A model generated the notes under the pieces. That model saw nothing but the letters and a program-made list of their open reading frames with translations, had not been told where the DNA came from and did not search any database. Below, piece by piece: positions 1 through 8,872 of a stretch of DNA of 64,000 nt (position 1 is the first letter of the stretch; every line of letters begins with the position of its first letter). The position numbers were made by a program, and so were the translations under genes. The DNA is from Clostridiales bacterium (lineage in GTDB: Bacteria > Bacillota > Clostridia > Saccharofermentanales > Saccharofermentanaceae), in contig JAFVDI010000012.1 in NCBI GenBank assembly GCA_017478485.1, forward strand, positions 1 through 64,000, given 5' to 3'.

Positions 1-20
1 AGGGTATAAGACTCTCAACC

Positions 21-140
21 ATTCCGGTGGTGATTACCGTGAGGCCACACCTGTTCCCATCCCGAACACAGAAGTTAAGCTCACGTGTGCCGACAATACT
101 TGGCTGGCAACGGCCCGGGAAGATAGGTTGCTGCCGGATT
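21..140 (+). rRNA. rrf: 5S ribosomal RNA
   Basis: About 120 bases with the 5S signature: the conserved CCCGAACACAGAAGTTAAG segment near 61-79, and termini that pair (ATTCCGGTGG at the 5' end with CTGCCGGAT at the 3' end). A terminator follows at once, so this is the last gene of an rRNA operon whose 16S and 23S genes would lie upstream of the window. The ends are set by the terminal stem and may be off by one or two bases. Confidence 0.93.
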
Positions 141-144
141 ATAC

Positions 145-180
145 AAGTCCTTTAGCGCTAAACGCTGAAGGACTTTTTTT
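145..180 (+). terminator. Intrinsic terminator of the rRNA operon
   Basis: Stem GTCCTTTAGCG / CGCTGAAGGAC with a short CTAAA-type loop, followed by a run of seven T. It lies directly behind the 5S gene. Confidence 0.9.
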
Positions 181-283
181 ATGATTTTTGAAATAAAAAT
201 GTAATATTACAATTTACAAGATTTTTATTATTGGTAAAATTGATTCTATATATCAGATCTTTCCTTTAATAAGAGGTATACAC

Positions 284-991
284 ATGTCCAAGATTCTTAT
301 TGTTGATGACGATCCGGCAATCGTTAGTTCCACAGCTGACATGCTCAGGGCATTTTCTTTCGAGGTTATTACTTCAACTGACGGAAGAAAGGGTTTTGAG
401 ATAGCTGTCAGCCAGGCTCCTGACGTCGTGATCCTTGACTGGATGATGCCCGGTTACAGCGGAATGCAGTTTATTACAGACTATAGAAAGCAGGGTTATC
501 AGACACCCGTTCTTTTCCTGACGGCAAAGGGTGAATCACCCGATCAGGTAGAAGCTCTACGCGCAGGCGCTGACGATTATCTTTCCAAGCCCTGTGACGC
601 ACAGGTATTAAGAGAAAGACTCCGCGCCATGATCAGGCGCAGCGAGTACAACTCCAAGAAGAATGACAATGCCGGTAACCGCCACGAATATTGCGGCGGC
701 GAACTCATCATTGACGGCGACGTCATGCAGGCATTTAAGCACGAGGAGTCCTGCGATCTTACGAACAGGGAATTCCAGCTCCTTCAGTATCTTGAACAGA
801 ATTGCGGCAGGGTATGTACCAGATCAGAGCTCTTAAAGCAGGTCTGGAAGTTCGATTTCTTAGGCGACGAGAGAACTGTTGACGTTACCATCAAAAGAAC
901 ACGTCAGAAGATCGAGCCTGACCAGAAGAACTTTAAATACATTCTTACCAGAAGAGGATTCGGGTATTTCTTCCCGAATGATCTGACTTGA
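284..991 (+). CDS. OmpR/PhoB-family response regulator (WalR-like)
   Basis: A 235-residue two-domain regulator. Residues 1-120 are a receiver domain with the acidic pocket Asp8-Asp9, phospho-acceptor Asp52 (ILDWMMPG), the T in FLTAKG and the Lys in LSKPCD. Residues ~135-230 are a winged-helix domain with the LTNREFQLLQYL and VWKFDFLGDERTVDVT motifs that closely resemble WalR. The AAGAGG ribosome site at 271-276 supports this start. The stop overlaps the kinase start, so the pair is co-translated. The neighbours murA, a WalJ-type hydrolase and rlmH recall the walRKHIJ locus, so a role in cell-wall homeostasis is inferred, not shown. Confidence 0.93.
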   Translation: MSKILIVDDDPAIVSSTADMLRAFSFEVITSTDGRKGFEIAVSQAPDVVILDWMMPGYSGMQFITDYRKQGYQTPVLFLTAKGESPDQVEALRAGADDYLSKPCDAQVLRERLRAMIRRSEYNSKKNDNAGNRHEYCGGELIIDGDVMQAFKHEESCDLTNREFQLLQYLEQNCGRVCTRSELLKQVWKFDFLGDERTVDVTIKRTRQKIEPDQKNFKYILTRRGFGYFFPNDLT

Positions 992-3078
992 TGATCGAAC
1001 CTTCCACATCCGATCTTCTTACTGTCCTGGGCGAGAACTGGATGCTCGTCCTTGTCGGAGTGCTTTTCGCGCTCGTTTTGGGATGCCTGATCGGATATCT
1101 TATCGGCAATACGTCTCTGCGCGGAAAAGTCACGGCCAACATGGACGGACTCGAGCGCGACATGATGATCCATAAAGCAGTTCTCGACAGCGTCGGAATC
1201 GGTATGGCTGTTTACGACAATACCGGCGCGATATTTGCAAACGAGACGATCTTTAAGCTGCAGGATTTCCTTAAAGGCGGGCTTCCGCAGACAATAGACG
1301 ACTTCCTCACCGAGTTCGACAACGGCAACATGCTCAAGTCCAACTACATCTTAAGCTGCGAGAACGGCATCAATGTCGTGCGCGTAAATTACTATGTCGG
1401 CAGAAAGATATATGAGATCAAGGTAATAAGAAAGACCGGAGAACAGTCAGGAAAGTATTTCAACGGCGAAGTCTTAAACCTTGTCATTGTAGATGACATT
1501 ACCCAGATCAAGGATGACGAGAGAAGGCAGAAGGACCTTGCGGCAAATGTTTCACACGAGCTCAAGACACCTCTTACTTCGATCAACAACTCCGTATTCT
1601 CGATAATCAACGCATGCGGAAAAGGAAAGATGCCCGAGAGGGACAGCCTGCTTATCTGGTCGCAGCGCATTCAGGACAACTCCACGAGAATGCAGGATAT
1701 CGTCAACGACTTCCTCGTTCTCTCTCAGTGTTCTCATACAAGCAGGATGGGGATCTTCGATATCCGTGACTGCGTTGAGCAGGCGTATGCCGGCATGTCC
1801 GACTATCCGGGCAGCAGAGGCGTTGTATTCACGCTTCCCGACGATACTCCGATGCCGCTTTTGTACGGCAACCATAAGTTGATAATCAGATGCATCATAA
1901 ACTTGCTTACCAATGCCGTTAAGTACATCAACTATGACGGTAAGACGGCAAGAAACCAGATCCACGTAAGCATACACGTGATCGACGACAGAGTCGCCGT
2001 TCAGGTCGAGGACAACGGCAGAGGAATCCCCGCAAAGGATATCGACCATCTTTTCGAGAGGTTCTACAGGGTAGATAATTCCGGATCGCGTGAAGTCGGC
2101 GGTTCAGGCATAGGTCTTGCCATCGCAAAAGAGATCGCAGACATGCATGACGGTGTCATCAGCGTTTCATCCGTATTTGGAAACGGCGCTACATTTACGC
2201 TCAGTCTTCCTACCGCCAAGACCGTATTCTCGGGAGTTACTGCGGATGCTCAGACAGGCGTGATCAGCGAGAAGCCTCTATACAGGGCTGCCGCTTACTT
2301 TATGGGGCTGCAGGAGTGCGAGGCAGTCAAGTCTCTCGGATATACGGATCTCGACAAGTATGTTGCTGAATACGAAGCAATAAGCGAGACAGACGTTCCC
2401 GCGAGAGACAAGGCTTTGGCTGAACTCCTCAAGGCTTTCGGCAAGGAAAGATTTGCAAGCCTTGAAGACGAGCTCCTCAGCATTGATGATTTCGATGACA
2501 TTGACGGTCCTGTCACGGGTCTTGAAGCAGAAGACATTATGCAGACAACGCCTGAAGCTGAAGTAGCGGATGCATCAGAGGAACCTCAGACCTCTCAGGC
2601 CGTTCCTGAAGTCAGGACTGCTACGGCTGAAACGGAAGAACCCGCGGATGCTGCTCCTTCCGAGACAGTACAGGTAAATGCAGAGCCCATCGATCCTACG
2701 GCAGATGACGAACAGCTCCTCAAGGAACAGTTTGAGCGTGCACTTGCACAGAGAGCAGCTGAAAAAGCTGAGGCTGAAAGGATCGAGAAAGAGCAGCAGC
2801 TCCAGGCAAAGGCCGAAGCCAGAAAGCTCCTTACACAGCCGGTCGTACAGATCAGCGCTGATCAGAAGCCTGCACAGCAGACTAAGAAGGACGTAATAGA
2901 CAGAAAGACGATCCATCCTATTACATCAGGAAAAAGGTATAATAGGGGACGCGCTATGCCGGAGGCGAAAGATGCATCAGCATCCAAGCCCGAGCAGACG
3001 GCAGAAAAAACGGGCAGTGAGACCAAGTCTTCTCTCAAGAAGTTGCTTGACGATTCCACGCCCCAGCACTTGAAGTAA
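991..3078 (+). CDS. Sensor histidine kinase with long C-terminal tail
   Basis: Membrane sensor kinase of about 695 residues. One membrane segment (~17-39) is followed by a PAS-like region (~60-175), a HisKA domain with the phospho-acceptor His in NVSHELKTPL (~189) and a HATPase domain with the boxes VEDNGRG and GGSGIGLAIA, ending near 412. A further ~280 residues of acidic, Ala/Glu/Lys-rich sequence follow, which is unusual for the family. Its cognate regulator is upstream and overlaps by one base. A TTG three bases upstream (988) is an alternative start. WalK normally has two membrane segments and an extracellular sensor, so this is at most a WalK relative. Confidence 0.88.
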   Translation: MIEPSTSDLLTVLGENWMLVLVGVLFALVLGCLIGYLIGNTSLRGKVTANMDGLERDMMIHKAVLDSVGIGMAVYDNTGAIFANETIFKLQDFLKGGLPQTIDDFLTEFDNGNMLKSNYILSCENGINVVRVNYYVGRKIYEIKVIRKTGEQSGKYFNGEVLNLVIVDDITQIKDDERRQKDLAANVSHELKTPLTSINNSVFSIINACGKGKMPERDSLLIWSQRIQDNSTRMQDIVNDFLVLSQCSHTSRMGIFDIRDCVEQAYAGMSDYPGSRGVVFTLPDDTPMPLLYGNHKLIIRCIINLLTNAVKYINYDGKTARNQIHVSIHVIDDRVAVQVEDNGRGIPAKDIDHLFERFYRVDNSGSREVGGSGIGLAIAKEIADMHDGVISVSSVFGNGATFTLSLPTAKTVFSGVTADAQTGVISEKPLYRAAAYFMGLQECEAVKSLGYTDLDKYVAEYEAISETDVPARDKALAELLKAFGKERFASLEDELLSIDDFDDIDGPVTGLEAEDIMQTTPEAEVADASEEPQTSQAVPEVRTATAETEEPADAAPSETVQVNAEPIDPTADDEQLLKEQFERALAQRAAEKAEAERIEKEQQLQAKAEARKLLTQPVVQISADQKPAQQTKKDVIDRKTIHPITSGKRYNRGRAMPEAKDASASKPEQTAEKTGSETKSSLKKLLDDSTPQHLK

Positions 3079-3090
3079 CGGAGTGTCTTT

Positions 3091-4431
3091 GTGGAAGACA
3101 ACAATGTAAATAGATCAAAACCTTATGCTTACGAGATCACGGGCGGTGTTCCGCTCCGTGGTGACATAGACATAAGCGGAAGCAAGAATGCCGCATTGGG
3201 CATCATAGCTGCTTCAGTAATGGTCGACGGACCGTGCACGCTGGAGAATGTTCCTGACATCTCTGACGTCAGGGTCATGTTCGATCTCTGCAGATCCCTT
3301 GGCGCGACGGTCGATGAGATCGATACGCACACTTTCAGGATCGATCCTACGACCATCAATACATATAAGGCATCCGGACCGCTCGTTTCAAAGATCAGAG
3401 CGTCCTATTACCTCATGGGTGCGCTCCTTGCCCGCTGCGGCAAGGCGTCCATAAGGCTTCCGGGCGGATGCGATTTCGGACAGAGGCCTATCGACCTTCA
3501 CCTTAAGGCTTTCCAGCTTATGGGCGCAAAGGGAGCAAGACCGTCAGAGATCAGCAGCGGTATCGTAAATCTCGTTGCAGAACCCCTTCGCGGAGCAAAA
3601 GTCTACCTTGATATCGTCAGCGTAGGCGCAACGATCAACGCAATGCTCGCAGCCTGCAAGGCAGAGGGCAGGACTGAGATTATCAATGCTGCAAAGGAAC
3701 CTCACATAGTTGACGTTGCGAACTTCCTTAACTCGATGGGTGCGCGCATCAAGGGTGCCGGTACAGATACCATTAAGATCACCGGTGTTCCGTTCCTTCC
3801 GGGAAACTTTACTTATTCGATAATACCTGACCAGATCGAGGCAGGAACATATATGATCGCGGCTGCGGTAACCAAGGGCGACGTCACGATCCATAATCTG
3901 ATCCCTACGCATATGGAGCCCCTTACCGCAAAGATGAGGGAAATGGGATATCAGATCGAGGAAGGTGACGAATCGATAAGGGTATATCTGAACGATCCCA
4001 AGGACGTTATATATTCAACAAGCGTAAAGACATCTCCTTATCCGGGATTCCCTACGGATCTCCAGCCCCAGACCGTGGTGCTTCTGTGCTCTGCTGAAGG
4101 TCAGAGCCGCATGCACGAGAATGTCTGGCAGAACAGGTTCCAGTATGTTCCCGAACTCGCAAAGATGGGTGCAAACATTAATGTTTACGAGCGCATCGCG
4201 TGGGTCAACGGAATCACACACTTCATGGGAGCGACAGTGGAGGCAACGGATCTCAGAGCCGGTGCGGCGCTTGTATGCGCAGCGCTTGCAGCTGACGGAG
4301 TCTCGCATATCAATCACGCGAACAGGATCGACAGAGGTTATGAGCATATCGTTCAGAAACTCACGTCTTTAGGTGCATCGATCAGGCGCGTGAACATCGA
4401 AGAATACAGCGAAGAGGACACCGAGGCATGA
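3091..4431 (+). CDS. murA: UDP-N-acetylglucosamine 1-carboxyvinyltransferase MurA
   Basis: Catalyses the first committed step of peptidoglycan synthesis, transfer of enolpyruvate from PEP to UDP-GlcNAc, in the cytoplasm. The 446-residue protein has the EPT fold signatures: SGSKNAALG near residue 30 with the substrate-binding Lys, and the active-site loop PGGCDFGQRP with Cys127, the residue alkylated by fosfomycin. It starts with GTG preceded by GGAG, 12 bases after the kinase gene. It overlaps the next gene by four bases (ATGA), so it belongs to the same wall-related operon. Confidence 0.95.
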   Translation: MEDNNVNRSKPYAYEITGGVPLRGDIDISGSKNAALGIIAASVMVDGPCTLENVPDISDVRVMFDLCRSLGATVDEIDTHTFRIDPTTINTYKASGPLVSKIRASYYLMGALLARCGKASIRLPGGCDFGQRPIDLHLKAFQLMGAKGARPSEISSGIVNLVAEPLRGAKVYLDIVSVGATINAMLAACKAEGRTEIINAAKEPHIVDVANFLNSMGARIKGAGTDTIKITGVPFLPGNFTYSIIPDQIEAGTYMIAAAVTKGDVTIHNLIPTHMEPLTAKMREMGYQIEEGDESIRVYLNDPKDVIYSTSVKTSPYPGFPTDLQPQTVVLLCSAEGQSRMHENVWQNRFQYVPELAKMGANINVYERIAWVNGITHFMGATVEATDLRAGAALVCAALAADGVSHINHANRIDRGYEHIVQKLTSLGASIRRVNIEEYSEEDTEA

Positions 4432-5225
4432 CGGGACCCGACAGGATAGTTCCCCTTTATTCTTCAAGTCACGGCAATTCGACTCTCATCAAATCAAATG
4501 GGGCATACATACTCGTAGACTGCGGCGTGTCGTGCAAGAAGGTTTCACAGGCACTGGTACAGAGCGGTGTCTATCCCGATGACATTGCTGCGGTATTCCT
4601 TACGCACAGACACACGGACCACATCAACGGCGTAAAGATCTTTTCGAAAAAGTACCATACTCCGATCTACGGAACGAAAGAGACGCTCGCACCGCTGGAT
4701 GAGCTCTTTTCGCCCGTTACCGAGATACAGGAAAACGACATCATAAAGATAGAGAACGGACCTGAGGTAAGGGCTTTTCCCACGCCTCACGATGTAGCGG
4801 GTTCAGTATGCTACAGGGTCATCAATCCCGAGACAGGCAGATCGATATCCGTCATGACGGACCTGGGCCGCGTGAATGACGGCATGAAGGGATTTGCCAG
4901 AAACAGCGACGTCATTTTGCTCGAAGCCAATTACGATCCTTATCTGCTCGAGAATAACGCGAATTATCCGTATCCGCTCAAGAGACGTATATCGGGAGGC
5001 CACGGCCACATAAGCAACTCCGAGAGTGCCGATGCCGCCGAGTTCTTCATTCAGAACGGCACGAAAAGATTCATCCTGGGACACCTTTCACCCGAGAACA
5101 ACACCGATGAAATCGCATCGGAGACCTTCGTCAATCTTCTGGCGGACAGGGGACTCGTAAGAGACGTTGATTATGAGTTAAGGATAGCCAAAAGATTTGA
5201 GCCGACGGAAGGGTATGTATTGTGA
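4428..5225 (+). CDS. MBL-fold metallo-hydrolase, WalJ/YycJ type
   Basis: A 265-residue metallo-beta-lactamase-fold protein. The metal-binding motif THRHTDH is at residues 59-65, preceded by the LVDCGVS strand, and the later VMTDLG and LGHLSPENN motifs complete the site. The family member WalJ (YycJ) sits beside walRK in many Firmicutes and has been linked to DNA or wall processes, but its substrate is uncertain. It starts inside the end of murA (ATGA) and overlaps rlmH by four bases, so translation is coupled on both sides. Confidence 0.88.
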   Translation: MTGPDRIVPLYSSSHGNSTLIKSNGAYILVDCGVSCKKVSQALVQSGVYPDDIAAVFLTHRHTDHINGVKIFSKKYHTPIYGTKETLAPLDELFSPVTEIQENDIIKIENGPEVRAFPTPHDVAGSVCYRVINPETGRSISVMTDLGRVNDGMKGFARNSDVILLEANYDPYLLENNANYPYPLKRRISGGHGHISNSESADAAEFFIQNGTKRFILGHLSPENNTDEIASETFVNLLADRGLVRDVDYELRIAKRFEPTEGYVL

Positions 5226-5686
5226 AGATCAATGTAATCTCACCCGGCAGGATAAAGGATAAATGGCTCAAGGACGGGATCGCCGAGTATCAGAAAAGGA
5301 TATCGCGTTTCTGCACGCTTGAGTTCATCGAGGTTAATGACGTTCCCGATTCGGTTCCCGTAGAGGAAGCCCTTAAACGGGAGGGCGAAGCGATACTTGC
5401 CCGTGTGAAGCCGGGCGATGTGCTCTGGGCAATGGACCTGGGCGGCGAGAACGTCACTTCCGAAAAGCTTTCGGAATATCTCATGTCCGACATTGAAAAG
5501 GGCGGCGGAACGCTGGTCATAGCAATAGGCGGCAGCAACGGCATATCTCCCGAAGTCAGGAAAAGAGCCGCAAGACGCATTGCTTTCGGCAATGTCACCC
5601 TGACGCATTTCATGACGCGATTGATCCTTGCAGAGCAGCTTTACAGGGGGTTCCGCATCGCGCACGGAGAAAGATATCACAAATAG
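5222..5686 (+). CDS. rlmH: 23S rRNA (pseudouridine-1915-N3)-methyltransferase RlmH
   Basis: SPOUT-class methyltransferase that modifies position 1915 in helix 69 of 23S rRNA on the assembled ribosome. Its 154 residues are near family length. The C-terminal trefoil-knot segment IAIGGSNGIS...THFMTRLILAEQLYRG is diagnostic. It starts with GTG inside the end of the MBL gene. RlmH often lies close to walJ in Firmicutes, which fits this order. It closes the operon. No terminator hairpin follows, and the his promoter begins within 40 bases. Confidence 0.95.
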   Translation: MKINVISPGRIKDKWLKDGIAEYQKRISRFCTLEFIEVNDVPDSVPVEEALKREGEAILARVKPGDVLWAMDLGGENVTSEKLSEYLMSDIEKGGGTLVIAIGGSNGISPEVRKRAARRIAFGNVTLTHFMTRLILAEQLYRGFRIAHGERYHK

Positions 5687-5696
5687 TTCAGAAAAA

Positions 5697-5765
5697 CTTT
5701 AGTTTACTAAAGAAAAGTATTGACAGCCTGAAGGGTTGCCGATATAATTCTTTAGTCAACTAAAG
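5697..5765 (+). promoter_or_regulatory. his operon promoter with two flanking operators
   Basis: A perfect sigma-A promoter: TTGACA at 5720-5725, a 17-base spacer and TATAAT at 5743-5748. Two palindromes with identical arms bracket it: CTTTAGT-TT-ACTAAAG at 5697-5712, just upstream of the -35, and CTTTAGT-CA-ACTAAAG at 5750-5765, over the expected start site. Their centres are 53 bases apart, about five helical turns. The half-site resembles TrpR-type boxes, so a TrpR/YerC (HisR)-family repressor is a candidate regulator. That identity is inferred. Confidence 0.85.
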
Positions 5766-5776
5766 CAGGAGGGCGT

Positions 5777-6928
5777 ATGGGTAATAAATTCTACACACCG
5801 GACGGATTTACGGATCAGCTTCCCGGAGTTTGCGCATTTAAAAGAGAATTGGAGGCACGTCTCAGGAACCTCTTCCTGATGAACGGCTACGATGAGATCG
5901 AGACACCCGGCATAGAGTATTTCGATGTATATAAGAGTTTTGTCGCCGAGGAGGAACTTTATAAGTTCACAGACGGCAAGGGCAGGCTCCTTTGCACCAG
6001 ATACGACGGAACGATCCCGGTCGCCAGATATGCTGCGGGCAGAAACGATACACTTCCTATAAGGTTATCTTATATTGAGAACATGTACCGTGCAGGCCAG
6101 ATCGGAGGCGGCAAGCAGAGCGGATTTACACAGGCAGGCATCGAGCTCCTCGGTGCTTCAGGTTCAAAGTCTGATGCTGAAGTTCTCGCTCTCGCCATCA
6201 AGTCCGCACTCGAGCTCGGCCTTACGGATCTTCAGGTCTCAGTTGGCCAGGTCCAGTTCTTCAAGGGACTTTCGAGACAGCTCGGCCTTTCCGGCGAGAC
6301 CATTGCAAAGGTAAAGGCTGCGATCTCCAACAGGGATTCGGTTACGATCGAAAAGCTCGACCTCAGCCGTGAGGACAAGGATACCCTCCTTATGATCACC
6401 GAGTGCGGCGGAACATACGATACGATCGACACAATGCTTCCCAGGGTTACCGATGAAGGCGCAAAAGCAGCTCTCGGAAATATCAGGGAGATCCTGGACA
6501 TCATGGAGCGCTACGGCTATCTCAAGTATGTATCTGTAGACCTTGGTCTTATCGAGAGCATCGATTACTATACCGGCATGGTCTTCAAGGGATATACCTA
6601 CGAGGTAGGATTCCCGGTTTTCGGAGGCGGAAGGTATGACGATGTATCCAAGACTTTCGGCAAGGACATGGCTGCCGTTGGTTTCTCCATCTCCCTGACA
6701 CTTGCGATCACTGCACTTATGCGACAGGACAAGTTCACACCTGCAGCAGGTGCAAAGGTAATAGTCGGAGGCGATTTCGAAAGAGCCATCGCTACCGCTG
6801 AAGCACTCAGGGCTGAAGGCACTGCGGCTGTCCTCGACACAACGGGAATGACCGAGGAAGAACTGGACAGTTATGCAAAGGCAAGAGGCATTGAAACAAT
6901 TATGTATATGAACGGAGGTGAAGCCTGA
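5777..6928 (+). CDS. hisZ: ATP phosphoribosyltransferase regulatory subunit HisZ
   Basis: A 383-residue paralogue of histidyl-tRNA synthetase that lacks aminoacylation activity and assembles with short-form HisG to allow catalysis and histidine feedback. The class II synthetase core is visible: the [11 protein letters not shown] start, motif 2 region [13 protein letters not shown], and the HisRS-like segment [24 protein letters not shown] near residue 275. The C-terminal tRNA-binding domain of true HisRS is replaced by a short tail. It is the first gene of the his operon, with an AGGAGG ribosome site. It overlaps hisG by one base, as expected for two subunits made in equal amounts. Confidence 0.94.
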   Translation: MGNKFYTPDGFTDQLPGVCAFKRELEARLRNLFLMNGYDEIETPGIEYFDVYKSFVAEEELYKFTDGKGRLLCTRYDGTIPVARYAAGRNDTLPIRLSYIENMYRAGQIGGGKQSGFTQAGIELLGASGSKSDAEVLALAIKSALELGLTDLQVSVGQVQFFKGLSRQLGLSGETIAKVKAAISNRDSVTIEKLDLSREDKDTLLMITECGGTYDTIDTMLPRVTDEGAKAALGNIREILDIMERYGYLKYVSVDLGLIESIDYYTGMVFKGYTYEVGFPVFGGGRYDDVSKTFGKDMAAVGFSISLTLAITALMRQDKFTPAAGAKVIVGGDFERAIATAEALRAEGTAAVLDTTGMTEEELDSYAKARGIETIMYMNGGEA

Positions 6929-7569
6929 TGCTTACAATAGCTTTATCAAAAGGCAGGCTCGCCGATCAGACTCTTGATCTGATGGAAAAGGCAGGATATG
7001 ACGTTACCGCTGCGCGTGAGAAGTCCAGAAAGCTCATTCTGGAGGACCAGGATGCAGGCTTGAGATTCATACTCGCCAAGCCTTCAGACGTTCCAACTTA
7101 TGTTGAGTACGGTGCTGCAGACATCGGTGTTGTGGGAAAGGATACTCTCCTTGAGGAAGGCAGACAGCTCTATGAGGTATTGGACCTCGGTTTAGGCAGA
7201 TGCCGCATGTGCGTCGCAGGCCCCGCTTCATTGAAGGATAAGCTCGATGAGATCCCCAACAAGCGCGTCGGAACAAAGTATCCGAACATCACAAGAAACT
7301 ATTTCGAGGGCGTAAAGAAGGAAAGCGTTGAGATAATCAAGCTCAACGGTTCCGTGGAACTCGCCCCGCTGACGGGCCTTGCTGAGGTCATCGTCGACAT
7401 TGTTGAATCAGGAAGAACGCTTTACGAGAACGGACTTGATGTACTTGAGACCGTCGCTGACATTTCCGCAAGACTCGTCGTTAACCGCGTGTCCATGAAG
7501 ATGAAGGCAGACGAGATCAAGCCCATGATCTCCAAGCTCCGTGAAGCTTTAGAAGAAGGAGAATCATAA
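6928..7569 (+). CDS. hisG: ATP phosphoribosyltransferase catalytic subunit HisG (short form)
   Basis: Joins ATP and PRPP to give phosphoribosyl-ATP, the first step of histidine synthesis. At 213 residues it is the short form, which lacks the C-terminal regulatory domain and needs HisZ, encoded just upstream. Visible signatures are the N-terminal ALSKGRLAD, the segment [14 protein letters not shown] and the PRPP-binding loop [13 protein letters not shown] near residue 155. It is co-transcribed with one-base spacing or overlap on each side. Confidence 0.96.
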   Translation: MLTIALSKGRLADQTLDLMEKAGYDVTAAREKSRKLILEDQDAGLRFILAKPSDVPTYVEYGAADIGVVGKDTLLEEGRQLYEVLDLGLGRCRMCVAGPASLKDKLDEIPNKRVGTKYPNITRNYFEGVKKESVEIIKLNGSVELAPLTGLAEVIVDIVESGRTLYENGLDVLETVADISARLVVNRVSMKMKADEIKPMISKLREALEEGES

Positions 7570-7570
7570 T

Positions 7571-8872
7571 ATGCGCTGCAAACTCGTGGAAGGCACAAAA
7601 GAAAACCTGAAGAGTACAGTCGAAAAGCTCGGTATCAGGGGCAAGATGGACTTAAAACCCGTCATCGACACTGTACAGGCAGTAATCGACAACATCAGGG
7701 AGAACGGCGACAACGCGCTTCTCGGATACACTGAGAAGTTCGACGGTGTAAAACTCGCGGCAAAAAACTTAAGAGTTACCGATGAAGAGATCGCCAAGGC
7801 AAGATCTGAAGTTGATCCCAAGCTCCTTGAAGTCATGGAGAAAGCCGCTGCCAATATCAGGAGATTCCACGAGCACCAGAAAGAGCAGGGCTTCATGACC
7901 GACAACGGAAACGGTGCGCAGGTAGGCGTAAGGGTTAGACCTATCACCACCGCTGGCATCTATGTTCCTGGCGGCACGGCACCTCTTCCGTCAACAGTAT
8001 TGATGGATGTTATCCCTGCTTCAGTTGCAGGCGTTAAGAGGATAGTTTTCGCGACTCCGCCGAGAAAAGACGGAACGATCGCACCTGTAATACTCGCAGC
8101 AGCTTCCATCGCCGGCGCAACGGAGATCTACAGGATGGGCGGTGCTCAGGCTATTGCCGCAATGGCTTACGGCACTGAGACGATCCCGAGAGTCGACAAG
8201 ATCTGCGGTCCCGGAAACATCTACGTCAACACGGCAAAGAGACTCGTTTACGGACAGGTCGACATCGATATGTTCGCAGGTCCTTCAGAGATCCTCATAA
8301 TCGCAGACGATTCGGCAAATTCCGAATTCGTTGCGGCAGACATGCTCTCCCAGGCAGAACACGACAAGATGGCTTCGGCTATCGTTCTGACTGATTCAAG
8401 GGAACTTGCCGAAAAGGTACTCGAAGCTGTTGACAGAAGATCTGACGCTGCAGAGAGAAAAGGCATACTCGAGAAATCGCTTGCGGATTACTGTGCGATC
8501 ATTGTATGCGACAGCCTTGATACCGCCGTCGGATTCTCGGAGGAGATCGCTCCCGAGCACCTTGAGCTCTGCGTAAGAGATCCTGAGAAGTTCTCTGAGA
8601 AGATCAACAACTGCGGCGCGATGTTCCTTGGCAACTGGACACCCGAGCCCCTCGGAGATTATTTCGCAGGCCCCAACCACACGCTCCCGACATCAGGAAC
8701 CGCAAGGTTTTTCTCGCCCCTTAACACAGGCGACTTCTATAAGAAGATTAGCGTCATTAATTACAGCCGCGAGGCTCTCCTTGACGTTTACAAGGATGTT
8801 GCCGCATTCGCGGACAGTGAGGGTCTGACCTGTCACGCGGCAGCAGTCAGGACCAGATTCGAGGAATCATGA
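7571..8872 (+). CDS. hisD: Histidinol dehydrogenase HisD
   Basis: Zinc- and NAD-dependent enzyme for the last two oxidations, from L-histidinol to L-histidine. Its 433 residues match the family. Signatures: YVPGGTAPLPSTVLMDVIPA, the long conserved segment starting IYRMGGAQAIAAMAYG, KICGPGNIYVN, and the metal and catalytic region EEIAPEHLELCV with GPNHTLPTSGTARF. It lies between hisG and hisC with a four-base overlap at the end. Confidence 0.97.
   Translation: MRCKLVEGTKENLKSTVEKLGIRGKMDLKPVIDTVQAVIDNIRENGDNALLGYTEKFDGVKLAAKNLRVTDEEIAKARSEVDPKLLEVMEKAAANIRRFHEHQKEQGFMTDNGNGAQVGVRVRPITTAGIYVPGGTAPLPSTVLMDVIPASVAGVKRIVFATPPRKDGTIAPVILAAASIAGATEIYRMGGAQAIAAMAYGTETIPRVDKICGPGNIYVNTAKRLVYGQVDIDMFAGPSEILIIADDSANSEFVAADMLSQAEHDKMASAIVLTDSRELAEKVLEAVDRRSDAAERKGILEKSLADYCAIIVCDSLDTAVGFSEEIAPEHLELCVRDPEKFSEKINNCGAMFLGNWTPEPLGDYFAGPNHTLPTSGTARFFSPLNTGDFYKKISVINYSREALLDVYKDVAAFADSEGLTCHAAAVRTRFEES

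Noticed and set aside
231..253. Possible promoter before the response regulator (TTGGTA and TATATA)
   Set aside because: The spacing between the two boxes is about 10 bases, too short for sigma-A; no better pair was found.
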